In this document: one piece after another, positions 36,701 through 46,421 of the stretch
How the letters are laid out: each line of letters opens with the position of its first letter
Numbering within the stretch: position 1 is the stretch's first letter
From: Petunia secreta
Taxonomy: Eukaryota; Streptophyta; Magnoliopsida; Solanales; Solanaceae
Length of the DNA stretch: 64,000 nucleotides
Direction of reading: 5' to 3'
NCBI GenBank assembly: GCA_029990175.1
Contig: JARKIP010000017.1
Location: 10,930,001 to 10,994,000, forward strand
The notes under the pieces: model-generated
Told to the model about the DNA's origin: nothing
The model's input: only the letters and a program-made list of their open reading frames with translations
The model's database searches: none
Translations under genes and position numbers: made by a program

Positions 36701-37900
36701 TTCATGTGGTGAAAATAACTTTAGATCATTAAGATGTGCTAACTTATTTACTTTATTTTATTCTTTTTATGTGTATCATGGTAGGGAAGCAAACGAAGAA
36801 TATGGAAAGAGGATGCGAGAAGTTGTAGACAGAATTTTTAAGAGCTTGTCTCTTGGGCTTGGGCTTGAAGGCCATGAAATGATAGAGGCAGCTGGTGGTG
36901 ATGAGATAGTTTACTTGTTGAAGATCAACTATTACCCACCATGCCCAAGGCCCGATTTGGCTCTTGGTGTTGTGGCCCATACGGACATGTCATATATCAC
37001 CATTCTTGTCCCAAATGAAGTCCAAGGCCTCCAAGTGTTCAAGGATGGCCATTGGTATGATGTCAAGTACATACCAAATGCCTTAATTGTCCATATTGGT
37101 GACCAAGTTGAGGTAATCTTCATATCCCTTACTGTGTTGATTTTTCATCAAGTTGGGTACATTAAAAGCTAAGAGAGTTTTCCGGAAAGGGAAAACAAAA
37201 CAGCTAGAAGAGTTTAGTTCGCTGCTGGCCCAGGTATCCCTCACCACCGTAAAAGTTTATAAGAAATTTTTAATTATGAATTTAAGAGGAAATGAAATTC
37301 TTTAAAAATACGGGAGATAGTTGGAAAGCACCATCATCTGTGTGCGTGGTGCATACCTGGTGCATAACCCCATCTGATAAAGTTGTACTCCCTCCGTTCC
37401 ACTTTAGATGAACCCATTTTATTATGCACAGAGTTTAATAAAGAGAGAAGACTTTTGAAACTTGTGGTCTAAAATAAATTATAGATATTTGTGTGGCTAC
37501 AAATTATCTAGGAATGTGTAAAAGTGAATATTTCTTTATGGTAACATTTAGGATTCAATGAGTGCTAGCAATATCTCTAACCAACATTGTCATGATCATA
37601 TCTTTTCGGTAAAAAATATTAATAGTCCTGCTTTGTCTTTAATATTCTATTTCTTTCTATAACTAAAATGGCTTAATACATGAGCAGATTCTTAGCAATG
37701 GCAAATACAAGAGTGTATACCATAGGACAACGGTGAACAAGGACAAGACAAGAATGTCATGGCCGGTTTTCTTGGAGCCCCCGTCAGAGCATGAAGTTGG
37801 GCCAATTCCTAAGCTGCTTAGTGAGGCCAACCCACCCAAATTCAAGACCAAGAAGTACAAGGATTACGTCTATTGTAAGCTTAACAAGCTTCCTCAGTGA
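33789..37900 (+). CDS. FLS: Flavonol synthase, three exons, 348 aa
   Basis: Exons 33789-34294, 36785-37112 and 37688-37900, all with GT..AG junctions and phases that join cleanly. The enzyme is a cytosolic 2-oxoglutarate/Fe(II) dioxygenase that desaturates dihydroflavonols to flavonols such as kaempferol and quercetin. Motifs: WGIFQLINHG near residue 78, iron ligands H234 and D236 in VVAHTDMSY and H290 in VYHRTT, 2-oxoglutarate-binding R300/S302 in RMSWP. Length and the C-terminus YCKLNKLPQ match Solanaceae FLS. I chose the ATG at 33789 because potato FLS also begins MKT; a second in-frame ATG at 33825 is possible. No stop or frameshift is present, so it appears functional, although it is hemmed in by CACTA elements on both sides. 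Confidence 0.96.
34295..36784 (+). other. FLS intron 1 (2,490 bp)
   Basis: Donor AG|GTTAAC and acceptor ATGGTAG|GG. AT-rich with no ORF; I recognised no transposable element with defined ends, although the length would allow decayed ones. Confidence 0.9.
37113..37687 (+). other. FLS intron 2 (575 bp) with a MITE-like fragment
   Basis: Donor GAG|GTAATC, acceptor GAGCAG|ATT. From 37386 TACTCCCTCCGTTCC begins a sequence like the Stowaway-type elements common in Solanaceae, continuing with AAGACTTTTGAAACTTGTGG to about 37545. The matching inverted right end (GGAACGGAGGGAGTA) is absent, so the element is truncated. Confidence 0.7.
37386..37545. mobile_element. Truncated Stowaway-like MITE in FLS intron 2
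   Basis: Left terminal repeat TACTCCCTCCGTTCC is typical of these miniature elements; the right end and the TA duplication cannot be identified. The right boundary is approximate. Confidence 0.55.
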
Positions 37901-38071
37901 AGAAGCACCTCTATGTATGGAGCGATTAGCTATATCTTCGTGAGTGTTATGGTTTTATTTGTACTGTCCTAATTAATTACACAGATACTGCTTATTTGAA
38001 CTGAAAGATTACATAGTATTAAGTTTAAATCTTTTTAGTACTAGGCGACTAGGTAATAGCGATGGCTTATA
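37901..38071 (+). other. FLS 3' flank up to CACTA-2
   Basis: Only 171 bp separate the FLS stop codon from CACTA-2. No perfect AATAAA signal is seen here, so the 3' end of the FLS transcript may fall here through weak signals or within the transposon. Confidence 0.6.
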
Positions 38072-39933
38072 CACAACAAGAAAATTGACTATTAACGACC
38101 ATTTTTTAACGAAGGGACAATGAATCCGGTCGTTATATGTATAGATACAACGACCATCCTTTTATCCGGATGTTAAATCGCATTTACAGTAGGGGATAAA
38201 AACCCAATCGCTAATAACCACAATATTCGGACGTTAATACTAATTATTAGGCGGGAAATACAATTTTTAATTATCCCACTAAAATTTTGCTTTTCCAAAA
38301 TACATTAAATGCCAAGTTAATAGGGAAAACAACCCTAGATTTAAGTTTTCTTCCACCCATTCACCAAAAAGACGGTTACCAGCACGAAAATTGGAATAAT
38401 CTTTCTGTCGAACCAGTGGAATTCCAACAGTAAAGTCCTTCTCCTTCAAAGCTCCGGTGGTTTAATGATGGTAGATCTGTCAAAACAGACGAGGTCTAAC
38501 TCTTCACTGTACTTTTATTTTTTTACTAGTGGATCCGCTGTTAAAACAAGATTACTGGTAGGTCTTATAGCCAAACAATTTCGTGTGGATTTGATTTGTT
38601 AGTAGTTGCCTAATTTTTATTGTTACCCAGATAGACAAAGGACTATTTTCAGCAGTAGCATTGTCTTCTAAATTTCACTACTGGTTCAGAGTTCGGTTTC
38701 ATCTGCTTAAATCCGATACGGTAATGTTAAACTCTGTTTTATTGCCTTTTTGGTAATTGAAAAATTCTAATTACCAACTGACCTATATTTACAGTACAAG
38801 GTAGAACTTTTATTGGCTGACAAGGGTTATTTATTGATATAATTTGCTAGCTGACACCTCCAATATAAGACTCAAGTGCCTCAATTTGTCTGATTGAATG
38901 TTACACTTCCAAAACTGATTGGTGTCTATAGAAATTACATTATTTCAAAGGGAAAAATCTTTTCATTAGAAAAGATCTGGAATAGACAAATGTGCAGTAA
39001 TGAATGAGAAGGATTTTAGAAAGCTCTTAATTCTAAAATTCCCTCGTCACTCCCAACTCCATCTTGAATAATTTTGATTAATGTACATTAGAAAGGTTTC
39101 ATCTACTTTTGGCTCCTTTACGAGAAGTTTTTTGTTTTTATATGCATTTTTTGTTTTTTTGTTGTTTTTTTTTTTTTTTTGGCCTCTTTGTAAAAGATTT
39201 TCATTAATTATTTTGAATCATTTTATCTCTCTTACTAGCAGATAACTTTAATCAATATAAGCATGTTTACATTTTACTTTTCCTGATTTTGCTAGGAGGA
39301 CTATGTTCTTTTGATTTTGTATTATTTGTCCAGTGAACTAACTTATCTAACAAAATTGTTCAGGCAAACTGTTTATTGCATCATTCATCATGAGCATTTT
39401 GAACAAAAGTTGGTTCTGCCTCGGGCCTATAGTTTCAGATCAAGATTTTGTAAGTCTAGTTATACATCTAACTTAAAATTTTATAAACTCACCATTTATT
39501 TTGAATTGTTTTATCTATTCCATGAAAGTCTCATATAAGAACTTCATGTATTTTTATTGTTTGTATAGATCTTACAGATATGACATGACGAGAATGTTGA
39601 AGAAAAGTGAGAAAATCAATTTTCTATCCTTAGCTTGGATTGAAAAGGAAGACAAAATGGTATTTGAACTCATCGCGCTACTGTATAATTTTTTCTTTCA
39701 CATTCTTAGTGGTTTCATATTCTCTTTCTAAACTGAAAAAGAGATATATGTTGCATAAGTGTGTATATGCATGCGTGTTACGATGGAGGATGGAAAAAAA
39801 ACAAAAAGGATGGTTTTTGTTTAGTTTTTTTCGGGTTCTGATTTGGTTGAAGACGTAGTTCTTTCATCTCATTTTTCCCCTCACTTTTTAATTGCTCCAT
39901 AAGGAGTTGAGAAGGTGGAAGTATGAATGAATA
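38072..39933. other. CACTA-2 left arm
   Basis: Subterminal repeats at 38085-38235, then UTR-like and AT-rich sequence with a T-run near 39165-39180. The short open frames from 39311 to 39858 have no recognisable domain. Confidence 0.65.
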
Positions 39934-40702
39934 TGATGTAGGAAATCAAACGCGGAAAGTAAAAGATAAAGAACGAGACGTAACTCGATCTCTAATCCCA
40001 AGTAGCAACGGAGAACTTGTTCCGTTACACCCCGAGAGAAGGACAAGAACACCTACGCTATGCAACTACCCTCGAGCTAACGCGAGCACGCAAGTAGAAT
40101 GGTCGGAGAGGAAGAGTATTCATCTAGATCCGCTAGAAGAACTACAAGTCCCAAAACAAAAGGTTTCATTCAATAATCAAGAGCCTTGCTCATGTTCAAC
40201 ATTCATTCATCATCAATAATAAACTAAATGTAAAATAAGCTAGGCTTGGGTATTTATAGTGTTTCCCAAGCTTGCACAAAGACTAAAATACCCTTACTAA
40301 TAAGGTTTAACAAATAAGCCACGCAGGGCAAAACAGTAAAAGAAACATAGTCTTTTCAGCTGGGAGGGGCGCCTGGCTTGGCCTTCAGCTAGGCTGGGCG
40401 CCTGGCTTGGCCTTCAGCTAGGCTGGGCGCCTGGCTAGGCGGGGCGCCTGGCTTGGCCTTCAGCTAGGCGGGGCGCCTGGCTAGGTGGGGCGCCTGGGTG
40501 CCTTCCATTCTTAGGCAGTGAGCTTCCTAGGCGGGGCGCCTAGCTATGCTGGGCCTCCTTCCTTCTCCTTAGGCGTGGAGCCTAATGATGAAACCATCCG
40601 GAGCACTTCCAAAGCCCTTGACTTCAAGTTCATTGTATCTTCCAAGCTTGGCACATGTCGGAAAGTGTTAGAAAGTGTCTTGGCGCGATTTGGGCCTCAT
40701 CA
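39934..40702 (-). repeat. 3' LTR of Ty3 element C
   Basis: 769 bp; read on the plus strand it begins TGATGTAGG and ends CTCATCA. Carries the GC-rich repeat cluster at 40364-40541. A TATA-like ATTTATAG lies near 40252 on the plus strand (TATAAAT in element sense). Confidence 0.92.
40364..40541 (-). repeat. GC-rich hairpin/minisatellite cluster in the element C 3' LTR
   Basis: Repeats of GGCGCCTGGCTTGGCC-type units of ~28-30 bp. In element sense the core reads AGGCGCCCCGCCT, a 5-bp stem (AGGCG/CGCCT) with a 3-nt loop. Copy number differs from the other LTR. Confidence 0.85.
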
Positions 40703-40859
40703 TCCTCCCCTTCTTGAGAAGATTTCGTCCTCGAAATCAATGCGTTCACGTCCTTGGCATCATCTCCTCGGGGTGCCCAATTGCTCTCCTCCCTTGTAAC
40801 TCTTGATCGTCACCTTGACATAGGTCTCTTCCAAGATCTCCCTTGCCTTAACATGGAGC

Positions 40860-41678
40860 TTAGAACCTACAAGCAACGACAAGCAAAACACAAGAATTCC
40901 TACTTTGAAAGTAGGTTAGTGCAAGAAGTGTGGAAAACACACTCTTGTGATATAACCAAGCATCAATGAGAAGTACAAATATCAAGTCTCCAAAGAGAAC
41001 AATAAACGCTTGGTTAAAATTCAACATGCACTCAATAAGATAATGAGCAAATAGGTCATGGGAAGATGGGAAGTGTAAGATCAAGCTACCACAATCCCCT
41101 TGAACCTTAAGCTCAAGATCAACACACCAATCTATCCTCGAGGTGTGATCAACATGTGGAGTGGAGTGAGTCAAATAACCCAACATGCAAGTAACATCAA
41201 GTACTCCACTCCCCTTCTTTAGAGCATACTTACTCACACCAAGGGATTCCTTTTCACCTTCCATTTTATCACTTAAGCAACCCTTCTCAAAAGACAAACT
41301 ATCAAGAAAGGCATTGATAATGGCCTCTTCTTCATCATAACCCACACAAGCAATAGTGGGGTCACTCAAATAACCATCTACCTCACTCAAATTCTCAAAC
41401 AAGTGGTTGCCTAAGGAAACAAATCCTTCACACCATGGGGGTTCCATTTGACCTCCCACCCTAGCCCAATACAAGTCGCTACCACAAATGAGATTATCGT
41501 CACACAATGGAAATATAAAAGCATGCATCTCAATATCATGATTAAGCATAGACAAATTATCGGGACTAGGTTCACTTGAGGAGTCATCATAGACACCCTT
41601 GTCCAATTCATGCAATTTGGACTCCTCAAGGACAAGACCATCCTCACCACAACACATTGGTCCACCAAATAGAAGCAT
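40860..41678 (-). CDS. Continuation of the element C unknown region after a stop, 272 aa
   Basis: This frame is the same as the Gag-protease ORF and is separated from it only by a TAA at 41691-41693, so it is likely the C-terminal half of one longer protein. The sequence is acidic and cysteine-containing (CCGEDG, WCEGF near the start), with several hydrophobic stretches near the C-terminus (LTYFQS and a LIFVLLIDAWLY segment). It matches none of the RT, RNase H or integrase motifs that should be here. A short out-of-frame remnant after it (RTKSSQEGEDD, near 40725) matches the end of Pol in elements A and B. Confidence 0.6.
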   Translation of the reverse strand: MLLFGGPMCCGEDGLVLEESKLHELDKGVYDDSSSEPSPDNLSMLNHDIEMHAFIFPLCDDNLICGSDLYWARVGGQMEPPWCEGFVSLGNHLFENLSEVDGYLSDPTIACVGYDEEEAIINAFLDSLSFEKGCLSDKMEGEKESLGVSKYALKKGSGVLDVTCMLGYLTHSTPHVDHTSRIDWCVDLELKVQGDCGSLILHFPSSHDLFAHYLIECMLNFNQAFIVLFGDLIFVLLIDAWLYHKSVFSTLLALTYFQSRNSCVLLVVACRF

Positions 41679-41690
41679 ATCAATTAGGGA

Positions 41691-44432
41691 TTAGTCAACT
41701 ACCTCACCTTTCCCTATGTCAAAGGTTGGCGGTGTGTCATAGCAAAGGTCACAATCATGGTCAACTATCAAATCTACACTAGGGAAGGGTTCAATGAACA
41801 ATGAACTCACATCATGATGTGGCATAGCATCCCTTCCAACTAGTGTTTCACAAGCACATACAAGTTGACAACTAGACTCTACACTAGTGGTATACTCACT
41901 AGATGCATCAAAACCACCAACTAGTGTTGAGTCATCATAAGACAAGTAGTTAGTAGGTTCATGAAAAGGTAAAGCAACGCTTACATTTGTAGTACTCCCT
42001 TGATCACTCACAAGGTTTGAAGTGGCATATGCAACTTCTCCTTCATGAAGCTCACATTGAGGCTCCAATGACTTGTCTTCAAATGTACCTACACAAGAGC
42101 TTTCACAAGAAGAGATAGAAGATAAAGAAGGGTTAGAACAATGGGTGCTCTCACTCTCAATTTTTCCTTCCTCACCTCTCATCTCTCTCAATTTTACCTC
42201 ATGGTCAAGTGTAGCTTGTGGTGACAATCCCCTCACATCACTCCTCAAAGCCTCCCCTTTTTCCCCTCTTGGATTGTCACCGGTCACTCCCTCACTTCTC
42301 TCTATCTTTTCTCTCTCATTTGAAGTGGAGTGACTCTCACTTTGATCATTCTTTGGCAAGACAACAAGATTGTTTGCCTCGGGTTCAAGCACAATGGGTG
42401 ATTTGGCTTTAGCCGCTTCCCTCAACTCCCTCATCCGCTTGTAGTCATCACTCACTTGTTTGGGAGTTAGGGGTTTCAACACAAATTTCCTTCCTTCATG
42501 TTGGAGCGTGTAAGTGTTGACACGTCCATTGTGAACCACTTGTCGGTCAAATTGCCAAGGCCTTCCAAAGAGAAGGTGGCAAGCTTGCATTGGCACAACG
42601 TCGAACAAGTGTTCATCCACATAACTACCCATTTTGAACTTGATCATTGCTTGTTTCACTACCTTAAGCTCTCCACATTCACTAAGCCATTGTAACCGGT
42701 AAGGTTTAGGATGCTTCATGGTAGTCAACTTCAATTGAGCCACTAGTGATTGACTCACCACATTTGCACAACTTCCGAAATCAATTATCATAGAGAAAAC
42801 AACATCTTTGACCCGGCACCTAGCATGAAAAAGATTTTCCCGTTGCAAGGTTTCACTATCTTCCACAATCATAGCTCCTAGGCTCCTTCTCACAACCAAG
42901 AAAGTATGAGGATCCTCATCCTCCACCGTGTCATCAAGCAAATCATTCTCCTCTACTCCCTCATCTCCCTCTACTCCCTCTACTCCCTCATCCTCCGATT
43001 CACTCTCTTTCTCATATGCATCATTACCAACAACAATCATGGTCCTCTTTGTAGGACATTCCCTAGCAAAGTGACCATAGCCCTTGCACTTGTGGCATTG
43101 TATGGAAGAAGAAGTAGGAGCATGTAATTGAGCTTTAGAGTTACCTCCCACATTAGGTGTGTTCTTCTCATACGGCTTTTTCACATCCTTGGTAGCATTT
43201 GCACCACTTGTTCCACTTGCACTTGGGAACCTTGCATTTGTAGTAGGAGGCTTCCAATCCTTTGGTTTGCTTGTTGGAGTAGGAGTGCTACTCTTGTAGC
43301 GGAGGGATTTCTCCTCCTTGAGCCATTTCTCGGCCTCAACCGCATCTTCACATAGCTTGTAATGATCATCATATTTGTGGAACTTCAATTGTGAAGCTAT
43401 GTCTCGGTTCAAGCCCCCTTTGAAACGGATCATGGCCGTCTCATTATCTTCATCATCTAAGTCAAGGATCATTCGGATTTGCTCAAATTCATTGAAATAT
43501 TCACCAACCGATTTGTAATCTTGCTTCAAATCATATAGTCGCCTTTGTTGTTCAACCCGGTATTGGTTAGTCAAGTACTTCTCATCCATCACACGGATCA
43601 ACTCTTCCCAAGTAAGATTAATAGCCATACCCGTCCTTCTTCTATTTCTCTTCACCGACTCCCACCAAGTAGAAGCAAAAGATTCAAAGGAGGATATTGC
43701 ATACTTGGTTTTCTTCACATCGGGCATATCATTGGTGTCAAAGATACGCTCCATAGCCAATTTCCAACCAATGTACTCCACCGGGTCACTACTTCCTTTG
43801 AAAGAAGGAATAGTGAGCTTCACACTATTAAGGTTGTTGTTGTTGTCACGACCCCCTTGGAATGGCTCCGGTTGGCCTCCATGGTGATCATCATAAGCAA
43901 CATAGTCCCTTCTAACATTCCTCCCTCCATATCCTAAGGGTGGCCCTCGACCTCGGCCTCTACCCCGATCCACATTTCGACCCCAATTCATAGCTCGCCT
44001 TGGTTGAAAGTGATCATCAAACCCATACACATCGTCACCGTAATCAACTTCCTCCCCTTCTTGAGCCTCAACAACTTGCTCAAGAGGTTGCACATTTCGG
44101 ACGGGTCTTGGTAGTGGAAAGTTTCTTGGAGGATTGTCCAAGATACGGGGAATGCCCGTTCGTTCAATTCTCTCTCGATCCTCCTTTACCCGTTGTTGAT
44201 TGAGCAATTCAACAACTTGCTCCGGGGTAAAGGTAGGGCTACTTGAGCCTTCACCGGTCTCAATTTGGACACTCGGGGTCCCTTTTTCAATGGGGACACT
44301 CGGAGTCCCATGTTCACCTTGAGTACTCGAGGCTCCTTTTTCAAGAGAATCAATCATTTGGTTCATGAGGTCCATCTTGGCAAGAAGATTAGCCAAGGCC
44401 TCCTTAATGAAATCTTGACCTTCGTTGGCCAT
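41691..44432 (-). CDS. Element C Gag-protease fused to a novel region, 913 aa
   Basis: ATG complement at 44430-44432. Residues ~1-130 are the Gag N-terminus shared with element A; an RG-rich patch follows (~170); the Gag core with ASTWWES lies at ~255; the CCHC knuckle CHKCKGYGHFAREC is at ~447. The protease region keeps SCANVVS, but its active site reads D551-F-G instead of D-S-G or D-T-G. After residue ~680 (DDYKRMRELREAAKAKS) similarity to element A stops. The remaining ~230 residues are rich in S, E and short cysteine pairs, with no known domain that I recognise. RT should start here. The frame is open for 2.7 kb, which argues against simple decay. Confidence 0.85.
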   Translation of the reverse strand: MANEGQDFIKEALANLLAKMDLMNQMIDSLEKGASSTQGEHGTPSVPIEKGTPSVQIETGEGSSSPTFTPEQVVELLNQQRVKEDRERIERTGIPRILDNPPRNFPLPRPVRNVQPLEQVVEAQEGEEVDYGDDVYGFDDHFQPRRAMNWGRNVDRGRGRGRGPPLGYGGRNVRRDYVAYDDHHGGQPEPFQGGRDNNNNLNSVKLTIPSFKGSSDPVEYIGWKLAMERIFDTNDMPDVKKTKYAISSFESFASTWWESVKRNRRRTGMAINLTWEELIRVMDEKYLTNQYRVEQQRRLYDLKQDYKSVGEYFNEFEQIRMILDLDDEDNETAMIRFKGGLNRDIASQLKFHKYDDHYKLCEDAVEAEKWLKEEKSLRYKSSTPTPTSKPKDWKPPTTNARFPSASGTSGANATKDVKKPYEKNTPNVGGNSKAQLHAPTSSSIQCHKCKGYGHFARECPTKRTMIVVGNDAYEKESESEDEGVEGVEGDEGVEENDLLDDTVEDEDPHTFLVVRRSLGAMIVEDSETLQRENLFHARCRVKDVVFSMIIDFGSCANVVSQSLVAQLKLTTMKHPKPYRLQWLSECGELKVVKQAMIKFKMGSYVDEHLFDVVPMQACHLLFGRPWQFDRQVVHNGRVNTYTLQHEGRKFVLKPLTPKQVSDDYKRMRELREAAKAKSPIVLEPEANNLVVLPKNDQSESHSTSNEREKIERSEGVTGDNPRGEKGEALRSDVRGLSPQATLDHEVKLREMRGEEGKIESESTHCSNPSLSSISSCESSCVGTFEDKSLEPQCELHEGEVAYATSNLVSDQGSTTNVSVALPFHEPTNYLSYDDSTLVGGFDASSEYTTSVESSCQLVCACETLVGRDAMPHHDVSSLFIEPFPSVDLIVDHDCDLCYDTPPTFDIGKGEVVD

Positions 44433-45647
44433 TGTACCTACAAAGAAAGAAACAAGAGTTAGTTAAAACACCTCACTCGCTCCCTCACTTGTGTTCACTC
44501 GGATCACTCTTTTGGGTGGCGGTGGATATTTCACTCAACTTGTAGTTCCAAAGCTTCACGTAGATGATTAGTAACTCCTCAACTCAACTAAACTATTCAC
44601 GAGTCACGCACACTCCGGGGTGAGTGGAGTTAATGGGACTCAATGAACGCTAGGCACTTTGAAGTGAAGGACTTGAGTTAAAAGATTCTACGCTTTTCCT
44701 TAGAAGTCTACTCTCCTTGCTAGGCACGATTCACCTAAGAGCAATTAAAGGGTTAGCACTATTCAAGTAGATCGGTTACTCAAAGTAGTACTAACTAGAT
44801 GTTATGTTATCAAACAAAGGGAAATACCTACGAAAATCTACCCGAAACAATACGTTTAGCACCCAGGAGGGGCGCCTGAAACTCAGGAGGGGCGCCTAGA
44901 CTGTGCAGTGTTCCAGGCGGGGCGCCTGGATCTAGGCGGGGCGCCTGAGACTTAGGCAGTAGCCAAGTCAGGCGGGGCGCCTAGCCTGAAGCTTTTTCCA
45001 ACTCGTTCCAAACTCGTTTCAAGTCGATTTTCAAGCCTCAAATCCGATGTTCTCAACTTGTTTTCACAATCCAAAGATACCCAAAGTTGTGTTTGATCTT
45101 CCTTAACAAAACCCAATCAAATTTTCAATCCAACAAGCAATCAAATCAAGGTTCAATTCAAGAACTCAAGAACACAAGGGTTTAACAAAAGGGTTTCAAC
45201 AAGGATTGTGATTCATCAAGGTAGGTGTTATACATGTTCAAATCCCACAAAATTGGTACCGATTTGTTTGTTTTTCAATGAAGATCAATCCCCAATAACA
45301 AGTTTCCAATCAAACATCAATCCAACCCAAGAATCAAGCCAAAATTCATCAAGAACAAGTTCTTCAAGGGTTTAAGGGGTTTTGGGGTTTCAATTTTTCA
45401 AACTTCACCAATTCCAATAATTTTGGTACCCAAGTAACGGGAAATCAATCACGATCAAGAATTCATAACACCCATATCACAAATCATCCAAATCAACAAG
45501 TTACACCAAATTTTTGTATTTTTCAATTTTTCAATTTTTTTGCAATTTTCTCCTTTCTAATAACTTTAACAACAAGAAAAACTAAAAGAGGATACTAGGC
45601 ACGAAGAATCAAGGGTCGGGGGTTTGTAGAAACAAAACCCGAGCCTT
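44433..45647 (-). other. Leader of Ty3 element C
   Basis: From the gag ATG to the primer binding site. No ORF. Five GC-rich AGGCG-type motifs cluster at 44865-44982, paralleling the leader of element A. Confidence 0.75.
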
Positions 45648-45659
45648 GCTCTGATACCA
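45648..45659 (-). other. Primer binding site of element C
   Basis: Plus strand GCTCTGATACCA, the complement of TGGTATCAGAGC, 2 bp inside the 5' LTR. This is the same initiator tRNA-Met type site found in elements A and B and the copia element. Confidence 0.9.
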
Positions 45660-45661
45660 AA

Positions 45662-46421
45662 TGATGTAGGAAATCAAACGCGGAAAGTAAAAGATAAAGA
45701 ACGAGACGTAACTCGATCTCTAATCCCAAGTAGCAACGGAGAACTTGTTCCGTTACACCCCGAGAGAAGGACAAGAACACCTACGCTATGCAACTACCCT
45801 CGAGCTAACGCGAGCACGCAAGTAGAATGGTCGGAGAGGAAGAGTATTCATCTAGATCCGCTAGAAGAACTACAAGTCCCAAAACAAAAGGTTTCATTCA
45901 ATAATCAAGAGCCTTGCTCATGTTCAACATTCATTCATCATCAATAATAAACTAAATATAAAATAAGCTAGGCTTGGGTATTTATAGTGTTTCCCAAGCT
46001 TGCACAAAGACTAAAATACCCTTATTAATAAGGTTTAACAAATAAGCCACGCAGGGCAAAACAGTAAAAGAAACATAGTCTTTTCAGCTGGGAGGGGCGC
46101 CTGGACTGTAGGAGGGGCGCCTGGCTTGGCCTTCAGCTAGGCTGGGCGCCTGGCTTGGCCTTCAGCTAGGCTGGGCGCCTGGCTAGGCGGGGCGCCTGGC
46201 TAGGTGGGGCGCCTGGGTGCCTTCCATTCTTAGGCAGTGAGCTTCCTAGGCGGGGCGCCTAGCTATGCTGGGCCTCCTTCCTTCTCCTTAGGCGTGGAGC
46301 CTAATGATGAAACCATCCGGAGCACTTCCAAAGCCCTTGACTTCAAGTCCATTGTATCTTCCAAGCTTGGCACATGTCGGAAAGTGTTAGAAAGTGTCTT
46401 GGTGCGATTTGGGTCTCATCA
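45662..46421 (-). repeat. 5' LTR of Ty3 element C
   Basis: 760 bp. The R/U5 half (plus-strand 45662-45900) aligns with the R/U5 of element A, sharing TCTAGCGGATCTAGATGAAT and GCTCGAGGGTAGTTG in sense orientation, while the U3 half does not. GC-rich cluster at 46092-46260. Confidence 0.92.

Larger units (their letters stand above)
39934..46421 (-). mobile_element. Ty3 element C: CRM-like derivative lacking RT and integrase
   Basis: Minus-strand element with 5' LTR at 45662-46421, 3' LTR at 39934-40702 and TSD GAATA on both sides (39929-39933, 46422-46426). Primer binding site complement at 45648-45659; polypurine tract at 40703-40714 read on the minus strand. The internal region encodes Gag and protease, then ~450-500 codons without similarity to Pol, so the element is non-autonomous. 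The LTRs differ at about five positions outside a repeat block with indels, so the insertion is young. Retrotransposons with terminal repeats and only a Gag gene are known (TR-GAG); this one carries a longer novel region. Confidence 0.93.

Noticed and set aside
39311..39858. Three overlapping short ORFs in CACTA-2
   Set aside because: AT-rich chance frames; no transposase similarity.
40754..40969. Plus-strand ORF near the element C 3' LTR
   Set aside because: Opposite strand to the element and overlapping its polypurine-proximal tail; no domain.
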